Source: Phycisphaeraceae bacterium
Lineage (GTDB): Bacteria > Planctomycetota > Phycisphaerae > Phycisphaerales > UBA1924
Assembly: GCA_019636845.1 (NCBI GenBank)
Contig: JAHBWV010000001.1
Location: 2,046,001 to 2,110,000, forward strand
Direction of reading: 5' to 3'
DNA: 64,000 bases
Shown here: positions 35,075 to 44,092 of the stretch, one piece after another
Layout: each line of letters begins with the position of its first letter
Numbering within the stretch: the first letter of the stretch is position 1
Translations under genes and position numbers: made by a program
The notes under the pieces: generated by a model
Told to the model about the DNA's origin: nothing
The model's database searches: none
The model's input: only the letters and a program-made list of their open reading frames with translations

Positions 35075-38000
35075 TCAGCGCGACCGGCTTGCCATACCAC
35101 TCTCAGACTCCGACGACCCCTCAGGGCGTTCCGACGGGCGGCTATCCCGCATCTCGATGATGAACTCGTACATCATCCGTCGGTAGAAATCGCCGAAGAG
35201 ACCGTGCCGGTATCCGGGCATCACCATCACCCGAAACTGCTTCTTCGCCTTCTGCAGCGCGTCGATCAGCCGTATCGCGTGTTGCATGTGGACGTTGTCA
35301 TCCATTGTCCCGTGCGCGATCAGAAGACGCCCGCTCAGGTTCTTTGCCCCCTCAACGACGCTTGTCTCCTTGTAGCCATCCGGGTTGGCTTGCGGCGTGA
35401 GCATGTACCGCTCGGTGTAGATGGTGTCGTACAACGTCCAATCCGTCACCGGCGCGCCCGCGATTCCTGCTGCGAACAGATCCGAGCGGGTCATGCAGTA
35501 CGCCGTGAGATAGCCGCCAAAGGAGTGCCCGTGCATGCCGATCCGGGACGCATCAACATACGGACGTGTCTTGATCCACTCGATCGCGGATCGAACGTCC
35601 TCCATCTCAGCCACACCCATACGCTTGTACGTCGTCCACGCAGAGCGCGCCCCCTTGCCGCTCGCCGAGTATGGATCGGCCCTGAACAGAATGAACCCCT
35701 CATGCGCCAGCACATGCTCCCAGAGCAGTGCTCCCCACGCATCTCGCACCGTCGGTGCGTGAGGACCGCCATAGGTCTGGAACCAGACCGGATACACCTT
35801 CTCAGGGTCAAACCCCGGCGGGTAGAGAATGCTCCCCTCCATCACATACGGCTCACGCCCTTCCCGTTCGACCGGGATCTGTACAAGCTCATACGCACCC
35901 CGCTTGTACTTCACGAGATCTCGCACCGGATTCGTGTCGAGCATCCTGACAATCTCCCCATCCATCGCTCGGAGCGCAACCCGCGCAGTCGTCGCGTGCG
36001 TCGACCACGTATCGATAAAGTACTCCCCTTTCGGCGCCACCGAGACGCTGTGATGCCCCGGCTCCCGCGTGAGCCGCTCCATGCCACTTCCATCGAACCG
36101 AATCCGGTAGAGATTCTCCGCGATGTGCGAGTCAGCGGTCCCTGTGAAATAAAGCCACCCTGACTCCTCATCGACGCGCGCGATCGAACGCACCTCCCAG
36201 TCCCCCGATGTCACCGTCTCGACCCGCTTGCCCTCGCGATCGGCTTTGTACACATGCTTCCAACCAGTCCGCTCGCTCATCCAGAGGAACGAACCATCCT
36301 TGAGGAAACGGGGCTCACCCTGCCATTCAATCCATGCGCCGGTTGTCTCTCTCCAGAGCGTCTCCGGACGCCCACCCGTGTTCGAGCACGCCGTCACATC
36401 CATCCACGTCTGGAAGCGATCCTGGATGCACACGAGCAACCGCGACCCACCCTGCAGCCACGCCACGCCTGGAACGATGTAGTTCCCAGCCTCATACGCA
36501 CCGAGATCCACCCATCGTGGCTCGCCTCCCGCGACCGTCACGATCCCAACTCTCACATCAGGATTCGGCTCGCCGACACGCGGATACCGCGTCCGCTCCA
36601 CGTTCTGCGGCTCCGGATTGTCGTCCACAATCACAAACTCTGGCACACGCGTGCTGTCCGTCTCAAGAAACGCGATCCGTGAAGAGTCAGGGCTCCACCA
36701 GTATGCCTGCCAGTTCCTGTTGAACAACTCCTCGAAATAAACCCACCCCGCCTTGCCGCACTCAACAAGTCCCGACCCCGTGGTCGTCAGTTGCCGAGTC
36801 GTCTGAGTCTCGACATCAACCATCCAGAGGTTCTTGTCGCGAACGAATGCCACAAACCGACCGTCAGGACTGAACGTCGCCAACTCCTCACGCTCGGGCG
36901 AGCTCGTCAGCCGCACCGCTACAGATCCGTCCATCCTGCAGTAATAGAGATCGTTCTCATGTTCGACAAAGAACGCGTCGCGTGACGCCGTGAATCGACG
37001 AGAGCCGCTGGTAGACAACCGATCCGCGGTCCGCGCGTCAAGCACCGGGATCTTGGCGAGCGCTTCCGCCATAACACGATCCTCGGCATGCAGCTCCATC
37101 CGCCCGGTCGCGGCATGAACCCGCCACGTCTTCCCATCCTTCCGCTGCAAGAAGTGCTCCCCATCCTCTCGCCAGTTCAAGCCGCCCACCGGCGAACCCG
37201 TCAAGTCCGGAGCGGGACGCTTCTCATACACCGTCTCGTACGTGAGCGGCAGATCCGACTTCTGGTCCTCAGGCAGCATCGGAGCCCCCAGACTCAGGAT
37301 CGGAGTCGCCTTCGTAACTCGCAGCACAGGATACTCGTTCCCCTCCTCGATCCCATCCACCAATCCCCATGCCGCAAGCCCATCCTCCGCCATCGGCTCG
37401 AGCAGGTACGCCGCGAGCGTCCCGAGCGGCTGCGCTGTAGAGACCAGCCACCACCCCGCGGGCACACGCTGCATCCCCTCGGAATCTGTCGCGTCGGCTG
37501 TCAGCAGCGTCCGACCTTGGAAGGGCCTCTCTCCCTTGACCACCCGATCCAATCTCTGCGCGATCACATCGAGCTCGATGTCCTCGCGCGTCTCGTCGAC
37601 CTTGATCCCGTGACGCTGGAGCCGCTGAACCAACTCCGTCATCGCGGGCGGCAGCAGATAGGCAGGCGCACGCCGCTTCGTCAGTGTCGGCACCCAACGA
37701 TCGACCCGTTTGACCTCGTAGTCCCGAGGTGTATCCGTGCGCACGGACCTGCCGTCTCGAGTCTCCTCTACATACCCCAGAACCGTCACCGGTTCATCGA
37801 ACGCCTCCGCTGCTGCCCTCAGCACGATCTCCGATCCCGACTCCCCCGCTTTTACCGTCCGTTCATCCGCCTTCGCGATGAGATCACGAATCTTGCTGTG
37901 ATTCGACGATGCATACCGCAGAATCTCCTCGCAGAACGCCCTCGTGCACAGGATCCGATCCTTGAACGGCGCATACACGTAGGCCTCCGAGAGGATCGCG

Positions 38001-38887
38001 ATGCGATTTCGCATCCCCACGTATCCCTCGCTATAGCGCGGAATCGCGGGATAGGACCGCCACTCCGTGTGCTCATTCGCGAAATCGCCGTACCAGAACG
38101 TCTCATACCCTGTCGTCTCAAGCACACGCTGATCGACCGCGGGCAGCAGCACGTCAGACGCATACGAGCGAATCCCCACGTCCACAGCCGGGTGGCGGGG
38201 CGACGAATACGTGAGGGTGTACCGATGGAACGAGCCGTTCGTCGTGTGGCAATCCACAACGACCGCCGGATCCCACTCATTGAACACGCGCACGAGCGCT
38301 CGCGTTTCTGGCGCATCCATCTTGACAAAGTCACGATTGAGATCCAGCCCGAGGGCGTTCTCACGGATCCCGACGCCACCCGGCGGCCCTGCCTGATGCG
38401 CCCTGTTCTTCGCATCGATTCGCTCGTTGCCGTCCGGGTTGTAGTTCGGGACAACGAGCACAACAAGATTCTCGAGCACACCCGGCTCTGTCGCGAATGC
38501 CAGCTCGCGAGCGAGCATCAGCAGTGCCTCTTTCCCCTCCACCTCTCCCGCGTGGATGTTGCCCAGGAGCAGCACGACGAGACGGTTCGCTCGCTTCGCG
38601 CTCGCTGCGTCCGCGATCGCCTCCTTCCCCAGCACCAGCATCGGGATCTCTCGTCCCTCTCCAGTCTCGCCGATCGTGATGACTGTCGCACGCTCTGATC
38701 GTTCAGCGATCGCATGCATCAGCGCGAGCACATCATCATGACTCGTCGTGCGCTCGAACCCGCTCCGCTCCGCCTCGGTGAGCAGGGCAGGATCCAGTCC
38801 CCCATCGCTCTCGGCCTGGGCGAATCCCTGGCAAGGGATCAAGCCGAGAATGACCGAAAGCGTAACCGAAGCGAATGTTCGAAGCAT
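35075..38887 (-). CDS. Exported M14 carboxypeptidase - S9 prolyl oligopeptidase fusion
   Basis: A 1270-residue secreted double protease. A signal peptide (FASVTLSVILGLIPCQGFAQ) precedes a zinc carboxypeptidase domain (M14) with the HxxE ligands in LGNIHAGEVEGKE, LDLNRDFVKMDAPE and DCHTTNGSFH. The second half is a dipeptidyl peptidase IV-like beta-propeller (about 620-980) and an S9 alpha/beta-hydrolase (WFQTYGGPHAP, nucleophile in GHSFGGYLTAYCM, final His in AHGTMDDNVHMQHA). ATG 38887 starts the signal peptide; an upstream in-frame start at 38980 is unlikely. Two catalytic domains in one chain could degrade peptides from both ends. The adjacent amidohydrolase is transcribed in the same direction. 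Confidence 0.9.
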   Translation of the reverse strand: MLRTFASVTLSVILGLIPCQGFAQAESDGGLDPALLTEAERSGFERTTSHDDVLALMHAIAERSERATVITIGETGEGREIPMLVLGKEAIADAASAKRANRLVVLLLGNIHAGEVEGKEALLMLARELAFATEPGVLENLVVLVVPNYNPDGNERIDAKNRAHQAGPPGGVGIRENALGLDLNRDFVKMDAPETRALVRVFNEWDPAVVVDCHTTNGSFHRYTLTYSSPRHPAVDVGIRSYASDVLLPAVDQRVLETTGYETFWYGDFANEHTEWRSYPAIPRYSEGYVGMRNRIAILSEAYVYAPFKDRILCTRAFCEEILRYASSNHSKIRDLIAKADERTVKAGESGSEIVLRAAAEAFDEPVTVLGYVEETRDGRSVRTDTPRDYEVKRVDRWVPTLTKRRAPAYLLPPAMTELVQRLQRHGIKVDETREDIELDVIAQRLDRVVKGERPFQGRTLLTADATDSEGMQRVPAGWWLVSTAQPLGTLAAYLLEPMAEDGLAAWGLVDGIEEGNEYPVLRVTKATPILSLGAPMLPEDQKSDLPLTYETVYEKRPAPDLTGSPVGGLNWREDGEHFLQRKDGKTWRVHAATGRMELHAEDRVMAEALAKIPVLDARTADRLSTSGSRRFTASRDAFFVEHENDLYYCRMDGSVAVRLTSSPEREELATFSPDGRFVAFVRDKNLWMVDVETQTTRQLTTTGSGLVECGKAGWVYFEELFNRNWQAYWWSPDSSRIAFLETDSTRVPEFVIVDDNPEPQNVERTRYPRVGEPNPDVRVGIVTVAGGEPRWVDLGAYEAGNYIVPGVAWLQGGSRLLVCIQDRFQTWMDVTACSNTGGRPETLWRETTGAWIEWQGEPRFLKDGSFLWMSERTGWKHVYKADREGKRVETVTSGDWEVRSIARVDEESGWLYFTGTADSHIAENLYRIRFDGSGMERLTREPGHHSVSVAPKGEYFIDTWSTHATTARVALRAMDGEIVRMLDTNPVRDLVKYKRGAYELVQIPVEREGREPYVMEGSILYPPGFDPEKVYPVWFQTYGGPHAPTVRDAWGALLWEHVLAHEGFILFRADPYSASGKGARSAWTTYKRMGVAEMEDVRSAIEWIKTRPYVDASRIGMHGHSFGGYLTAYCMTRSDLFAAGIAGAPVTDWTLYDTIYTERYMLTPQANPDGYKETSVVEGAKNLSGRLLIAHGTMDDNVHMQHAIRLIDALQKAKKQFRVMVMPGYRHGLFGDFYRRMMYEFIIEMRDSRPSERPEGSSESESGMASRSR

Positions 38888-38995
38888 CGAGAAAGTCTCC
38901 GTCAGACGCTGACAAGGACGTCGAGTGTGTAGAGGATACCGCCTGCCGAAGAACTCGTTGTGCAGAGCATGGCCGCTCATTTGACCGTGCCAAGA

Positions 38996-40336
38996 TCATG
39001 GACGCAGCAGCGAAACCCCACCCTGCTTCACGACCAACCCGCCGACCATCACAAACCGAACATCGAGAAGCGTGCCTACATCATCAAGCGGGCTCGTCGC
39101 CGTCGCGATCAGATCTGCCGCCATCCCAGGCCTGATCGCGCCAACCACCCCAGCCAGCCCGCACAGATCCGCGGCATTCACCGTCGCGCTCACGATCGCA
39201 TCCGAGGCCGACATCCCCGCCTCCGTCATGTAGAGAAACTCCCGGGCGTTGATCCCGTGAGCGCACACACCGGCGTCCGTCCCGAAGGCGATCCGCACGC
39301 CCGCGCGATGGGCCCTCCCGAACGCCTCCTGGATGACAGGCCCCACCTGCCTCGCCTTCGCAGCGACTGCTGCGGGGTAGTACCCCGGAACCCCGGCGTT
39401 CTCCTCCACCGTCTTTCCCGCGATGATCGTCGGCACGAGATACGTGCCGCGTTCCCGCATCAGCTCAATCGCCTCATCATCGAGAAACGTCCCGTGCTCA
39501 ATCGAGTCAACTCCCGCCAGTACCGCCGCCTTGATCCCGCGCGCACCGTGCGCATGGCACGCCACACGCTTCCCGAGAAGGTGTGCCGTCTCGACAATCG
39601 CACGCAACTCATCGGCAAAGAGCTGCTGCTCAGTGCCCGCGCCGATGTTCGATAACACCCCACCAGTCGCCGTCAGCTTGATGCAATCCGCGCCCCGCTT
39701 CACCTGATGACGCACCGCCCTGCGGCACGCATCCACGCCATCGACAACCCCGTTGGTCGGGGACGGCACCGGAAACAGATCGTCTCTGAATCCATTCGTG
39801 TCATCGCCGTGTCCCCCGGTTGGCGTGATCCCCTCTCCAGACACCAGCACACGGGGACCGCGCACCCTTCCCGTTTCGATCGCATCCCGAAGCGCAAAGA
39901 CCGCATCGCCAGCCGAGCCGACATCACGGACCGTCGTAAATCCGGCAAGCAAGGTCTTATGCGCATTCTCCAAGGCCCGAAACGCACGGTCGGCATCGGA
40001 TTCCTGCAGCATCCTCAAACGAATGTCCGCAGTGAACTCCGTCGAAAGATGCACATGACAATCGATCAAGCCTGGCAGCACAAACTGATCGGCAAGATCG
40101 ATAATCTGGGCAGTCTGGAGGATCGGCTTGTCACCACTTCCCACGCTCTCGATCAGCCCACCCCGCACCACAACCACCGCGTCTCTGATCGGTGGTTGGC
40201 CAGGTTCAGCAAGAAGCCAACCGCACCGTATGACCAGGACGTCCTGGTCCAGACTCGCAGCGTAAACACCCCCCCACGACCCGAACATCAAGGGTACCAG
40301 TACGGCTATCAACCAAGAGCCCAAACTTCGTGTCAT
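38996..40336 (-). CDS. Exported metal-dependent amidohydrolase
   Basis: A 446-residue amidohydrolase of the imidazolonepropionase-like/prolidase group. A signal peptide (LGSWLIAVLVPLMFGSWGGV) is followed by LPGLIDCHVHL (first metal site), the lysine and His ligands in the GADCIKLTATGG, VACHAHGARG and SIEHGTFLD motifs, and FGTDAGVCAHG (last Asp). AAGGAG lies 7 bases before ATG 40336. Family members cleave dipeptides, N-acyl amino acids or cyclic amides, which would fit the neighbouring exported peptidase, but the substrate is not known. Confidence 0.88.
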   Translation of the reverse strand: MTRSLGSWLIAVLVPLMFGSWGGVYAASLDQDVLVIRCGWLLAEPGQPPIRDAVVVVRGGLIESVGSGDKPILQTAQIIDLADQFVLPGLIDCHVHLSTEFTADIRLRMLQESDADRAFRALENAHKTLLAGFTTVRDVGSAGDAVFALRDAIETGRVRGPRVLVSGEGITPTGGHGDDTNGFRDDLFPVPSPTNGVVDGVDACRRAVRHQVKRGADCIKLTATGGVLSNIGAGTEQQLFADELRAIVETAHLLGKRVACHAHGARGIKAAVLAGVDSIEHGTFLDDEAIELMRERGTYLVPTIIAGKTVEENAGVPGYYPAAVAAKARQVGPVIQEAFGRAHRAGVRIAFGTDAGVCAHGINAREFLYMTEAGMSASDAIVSATVNAADLCGLAGVVGAIRPGMAADLIATATSPLDDVGTLLDVRFVMVGGLVVKQGGVSLLRP

Positions 40337-40499
40337 AGGCAAACTCCTTGCGTGCCTGACCAGCATAACAGAACCGAGCTGGCGGCTGCTGCCGCTGCAT
40401 AAACGTCCAGTATCACACACTTTCCGACCTCATCTCTTTATCACACAACAGGTTGCTTTCTGAGGCCCAAACCGGTACTTTCTCTGGTGAACACCCTCA

Positions 40500-40512
40500 G
40501 TCCGTGTCGGAC
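40500..40512 (+). promoter_or_regulatory. Small 5' leader hairpin of the PEP-CTERM-like gene
   Basis: GTCCG-TGT-CGGAC, a 5-bp stem with a 3-base loop, 29 bases before the ATG at 40542 and upstream of the GGAGAGAG ribosome binding site. It may only stabilise the mRNA. Confidence 0.25.
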
Positions 40513-40541
40513 GAGGGCAGACACCAATCGGAGAGAGTGAC

Positions 40542-41249
40542 ATGAAGAAGTGTGTGCTTGCCGCGGCTGCGATCGCAGCCATCGCCGGAGTTGCATCCGC
40601 CGATGTGTACAACGACAACGTGGGGAACCATCTCGGTGGCGGAGACCTCCACGATTTCTTTGCCAGCCAGGGTTTCAACCACCTGGACATCGTCTCCGTT
40701 GAAGTCACGAACGATGCCACGAATCTGTACTTCGATATCCGTCTGAATGCTGATCTCGACGCGACCAACTGGGGCAAGTACATGGTCGCGATTAACACAG
40801 GTTCAGGCACCGCGACCGACAACCCGTGGGGTCCGCGCCCCATTAACTTCGGCACAGGCATCAGCCACTGGATCGGCACTTGGGCCGACGACTGGGGCTC
40901 AGGCATCGGCGGCCAGTTCTGGTCTCACGATGGCGCCAATTGGAACCTGACCGCTGGTCTCGCCAGCACCGACGACTCACAGCACGCTGCGGGACATCAG
41001 CGTTTCTCCGTGCTCCTCGCTGACCTCGGCGTCGGCGTCGGCGATGTGATCCGCTTCGATGTCATGAGCTCCGGTGGTGGCGGCGGCGATCCCGGCATCG
41101 ACCACCTCTCCCGCTCCGACTACGCCACCGATAACTGGGGCATGCCCTCTGCCTCTGGCACGCTCCTCGCCTACACCATCGTCCCTGCGCCCGGCACCGC
41201 CATGCTCGCGGGCCTCTGCGGCATGCTCGCCGCACGCCGCCGTCGCTGA
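40542..41249 (+). CDS. Exported PEP-CTERM-like protein
   Basis: A 235-residue secreted protein with a clear signal peptide (KKCVLAAAAIAAIAGVASAD). It ends in a PEP-CTERM-like tail: VPAPGTAMLAGLCGMLAARRRR minus its ends, that is a VPAP motif, a short hydrophobic helix and a basic cluster RRRR. Such tails direct exosortase processing in other bacteria; no exosortase gene is in this window. The middle is Gly/Asp/Asn/Trp-rich with a likely beta fold and no known enzymatic motif. GGAGAGAG precedes the ATG. The gene is monocistronic: divergent from the amidohydrolase and followed by a strong terminator. Confidence 0.88.
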   Translation: MKKCVLAAAAIAAIAGVASADVYNDNVGNHLGGGDLHDFFASQGFNHLDIVSVEVTNDATNLYFDIRLNADLDATNWGKYMVAINTGSGTATDNPWGPRPINFGTGISHWIGTWADDWGSGIGGQFWSHDGANWNLTAGLASTDDSQHAAGHQRFSVLLADLGVGVGDVIRFDVMSSGGGGGDPGIDHLSRSDYATDNWGMPSASGTLLAYTIVPAPGTAMLAGLCGMLAARRRR

Positions 41250-41285
41250 TCGCCCATCGACCATGCAACGAGAATGACACGATGA

Positions 41286-41320
41286 AACGGCCCTCGGATC
41301 TCCGGGGGCCGTTTCTCTTT
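41286..41320. terminator. Bidirectional intrinsic terminator
   Basis: AACGGCCC-t-CGG / CCG-g-GGGCCGTT with loop ATCT, followed on the plus strand by TTTCTCTTT. It lies between the convergent PEP-CTERM-like gene and the uxs gene and should terminate both, with the better T-tract on the plus strand. Confidence 0.85.
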
Positions 41321-41341
41321 GCGACAAACCGCATTTGACCG

Positions 41342-42313
41342 TCAGAAATTCGGAGTCGGAGCCCTGAAGTCCGACATGCGTATCGAGCGGAAGTACTCGA
41401 TCGTCCGCTTCAGGCCCTCTCGCAACGACACACCGGGCTCCCAGCCGAGATGCTGCCTGGCGAGCGTGATATCCGGCTGCCGCTGGCGGGGGTCATCCGC
41501 CGGAAGCGGCTTCAATTCAAGCCGCGAAGAGGAACCCGTCAGCTCGATCACCATCTCCGCGAGCTGGCGAACCGTGAACTCGTGCGGGTTGCCGATGTTC
41601 ACAGGTCCGACAAAGCTGTCCGGCCCGTTCATCATGCGGATCATCGCCTCAATCAGATCGTCTACGTAGCAGAACGATCGAGACTGCTGGCCATCGCCGA
41701 ACAGCGTGATGCTCTCTCCGACAAGTGCTTGGCGGATGAAATTCGAGACCACCCGCCCATCGAACGGATGCATCCTTGGGCCATAGGTATTGAAGATCCT
41801 CACCACCCGGATGTTCACACGATTCGATCGGTGATAATCAAAGAACAGCGTCTCCGCAGCGCGTTTCCCCTCGTCGTAGCACGCCCGAGGACCGATCGGA
41901 TTCACATTCCCGCGATAGCTCTCCGGCTGAGGATGCACGTCCGGATCGCCGTACACCTCGCTCGTGGACGCCTGAAGCACCTTTGCGCGGCACCGCTTGG
42001 CCATGCCCAGCACGTTGATCGCCCCCATCACCGATGTCTTCATCGTCTTGATCGGGTTGTACTGGTAGTGACCGGGAGCCGCCGGGCAGGCAAGGTTGTA
42101 GATCTCGTCCACCTCCAGCCAGAGCGGATGCGTCACATCATGACGGATCAACTCGAAGTTCTTTCGCGGGAGCAGATGCTCCACGTTCGACTTCTGGCTC
42201 GTGAAGAAGTTATCGATGCAGATCACGTCGTGACCCTGATCGACCAGACGCTCGCAGAGATGCGAGCCGAGGAAGCCGGCACCGCCGGTCACGAGAATTC
42301 GTTTCAGACTCAC
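41342..42313 (-). CDS. uxs: UDP-glucuronate decarboxylase (UDP-xylose synthase)
   Basis: A 323-residue extended short-chain dehydrogenase of the UDP-xylose synthase type. The NAD-binding [25 protein letters not shown], the [17 protein letters not shown] motif typical of this family, STSEVYGDP, the catalytic Y-x3-K in [11 protein letters not shown] and [11 protein letters not shown] are all seen. It converts UDP-glucuronate to UDP-xylose for surface glycans. The start is taken as GTG 42313 ([13 protein letters not shown]), with GGAGAG 7-8 bases upstream. It follows hldD by 44 bases and is the last gene of the run. Confidence 0.92.
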   Translation of the reverse strand: MSLKRILVTGGAGFLGSHLCERLVDQGHDVICIDNFFTSQKSNVEHLLPRKNFELIRHDVTHPLWLEVDEIYNLACPAAPGHYQYNPIKTMKTSVMGAINVLGMAKRCRAKVLQASTSEVYGDPDVHPQPESYRGNVNPIGPRACYDEGKRAAETLFFDYHRSNRVNIRVVRIFNTYGPRMHPFDGRVVSNFIRQALVGESITLFGDGQQSRSFCYVDDLIEAMIRMMNGPDSFVGPVNIGNPHEFTVRQLAEMVIELTGSSSRLELKPLPADDPRQRQPDITLARQHLGWEPGVSLREGLKRTIEYFRSIRMSDFRAPTPNF

Positions 42314-42357
42314 TGGCGATCTCTCCGACGCCCATGCTGAGCCGGGCGATGCGTGCC

Positions 42358-43392
42358 TCAGTTCCTTCGCGACGATGCGCACAACCATCGCGCATATGCC
42401 TCGACTCCCTCGATCGGGTCGATGCTCGGAACAAATCCGAGCCCCGACTTCGTGGCCGACAGATCGGCACACGTGTAATCCTGATAAAAAGCCCGGATAC
42501 TCTCAGGCATGTCGAAGAACTCGACAGGTCGCTCATCCACACCGAGCCCGCAACCCCTCCGAACCGCCTCCGCAACGCTCCCGAACGGTGTTGCCGTTCC
42601 GGACCCCACGTTGTAGATGCCCGGCACTGGACGCTTCTTCTCGCCGAGCCCGGCCGCTGCGAGCGTGCAACCAACCACGTCGTCAACGTGAACCTGATCG
42701 CGTGCCTGCGTTCCGTCGCGGAAGAGCCGAGGCCGCCCGCCCGCATGGATCTGCGCCCAGAGCTGGTACGACATCGACGCCATCCGCCCCTTCCTCGACT
42801 CACCCGGTCCGAACACATTGAAGTAACGAAGCCCGACAACCCACGGAGCTTGCCCGACCTCCTCGCGGTGTGCCTCGGCCCAGGCGCGGTGGTCACACTC
42901 CATCAACCACTTGCTGAACCCATACACGTTGTTCGGGCATCCCGCGGCATCGATCGGAAACGCTTTCCGCTCCGAGGCCTCCTCCGGTGTGCCGTACGTC
43001 GCTGCGCTCGACGCATACACCAATCGCGTCGCCGTGTGGAGACACGCACCAAGAATCGGACGGAACGCCTCAGAGTTCTGCTCGATCATCCGCCGCTCGT
43101 CCGCGACCGTGGTGTCGGTGATCGCTGCGAGATGAAAGACCGCGAGCGGCGAGGTGTCCTCGATCAGTGTCTCCCAATCGATCTCGTCGCACCCGGATGC
43201 CAGGACCTCGCCCGAGAATGCACGCTGGCCGTGCCGGCGGCACATCTCTACGAGATTCGCGTAAGAACCCGACGAGAAATCATCTACGACCACCACGCGA
43301 GCCCCGGGCTCGTTCTGGAGCAGCCGAGCCACAAGATTGGAGCCGACAAAACCCGCCCCGCCCGTCACGATATATGCACTCGCATTGCCCAT
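42358..43392 (-). CDS. hldD: ADP-L-glycero-D-manno-heptose-6-epimerase
   Basis: A 344-residue NADP-dependent epimerase of the extended SDR family producing ADP-L-glycero-D-manno-heptose, a precursor of the LPS inner core. Diagnostic segments: [49 protein letters not shown] with the catalytic Tyr/Lys, [19 protein letters not shown] and [14 protein letters not shown]. Together with kdsB in this window it argues for an LPS-type outer membrane. It lies directly upstream of uxs. Confidence 0.9.
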   Translation of the reverse strand: MGNASAYIVTGGAGFVGSNLVARLLQNEPGARVVVVDDFSSGSYANLVEMCRRHGQRAFSGEVLASGCDEIDWETLIEDTSPLAVFHLAAITDTTVADERRMIEQNSEAFRPILGACLHTATRLVYASSAATYGTPEEASERKAFPIDAAGCPNNVYGFSKWLMECDHRAWAEAHREEVGQAPWVVGLRYFNVFGPGESRKGRMASMSYQLWAQIHAGGRPRLFRDGTQARDQVHVDDVVGCTLAAAGLGEKKRPVPGIYNVGSGTATPFGSVAEAVRRGCGLGVDERPVEFFDMPESIRAFYQDYTCADLSATKSGLGFVPSIDPIEGVEAYARWLCASSRRN

Positions 43393-43423
43393 CGGACGAT
43401 CCTAGAAGGCCCGAACCGTCGCG

Positions 43424-44083
43424 TCAGAGCGGCTGAGCTGGAAGAATGATCGTCTGCCCGGGCCTCAATGAGCGTTCATCCTTCAGACGATCACGATTCG
43501 CGTCAAGGATCACCTTCCAGCGCGACGACGACCCGTAATGGCGCTGGGCTATGCCGGCGAGCGTATCGCCCGGCTTCACAACATACTCCGTGCCGCCTCC
43601 GACAGCAGGAGCCCGCGGCTCGGCCCGAACCTCTCTCCCCTGAATGTTCGAAGGATCGAGTGGGATCTGGATCGTGATCCCCTCGCGCAGCCGTGTCGGG
43701 TCCTGAAGCGGATTGGCTCTAGACAGTGCCTGCGCATGATCACGCGAGCCCAACTGCCGCAGCGCGATCGACTCCATCGTGTCGCCCCTACGGACCGTGT
43801 AAGGCCTGAACCGAGGAGCAAGCACCCCTTGCGTCGGCTCGACACGCCGCTCGGGGGCCGGCTGGGACTCAACGGGTGTCACAGGGGGCTGTTGTACCAC
43901 GGGCACACGCACCTGCTCACCCGCTGACGGCGCATCGGCAAGCCGCCCCTCAACGAGCTTCGCGGTGCTCGCATCAGGATCGAACGCGATCCTGCTCGAC
44001 GACGGCTGCCACCACCAATAGACAAGGATCCAGACCGCGACAAGAAAGCCGAACCCGATGCTCGCTCGCCGGATCGCGTCCAT
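43424..44083 (-). CDS. LysM-domain membrane-anchored protein
   Basis: A 219-residue protein with one N-terminal membrane anchor (SIGFGFLVAVWILVYWWW), a Pro/Glu/Val-rich linker, and two LysM domains: YTVRRGDTMESIALRQLGSR (about 110-160) and YVVKPGDTLAGIAQRHYGSS (about 172-218). It should bind peptidoglycan glycan strands in the periplasm. It lies 9 bases behind secDF, so it is cotranscribed. No catalytic domain is present. Confidence 0.9.
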   Translation of the reverse strand: MDAIRRASIGFGFLVAVWILVYWWWQPSSSRIAFDPDASTAKLVEGRLADAPSAGEQVRVPVVQQPPVTPVESQPAPERRVEPTQGVLAPRFRPYTVRRGDTMESIALRQLGSRDHAQALSRANPLQDPTRLREGITIQIPLDPSNIQGREVRAEPRAPAVGGGTEYVVKPGDTLAGIAQRHYGSSSRWKVILDANRDRLKDERSLRPGQTIILPAQPL

Positions 44084-44092
44084 GCCGACCTC

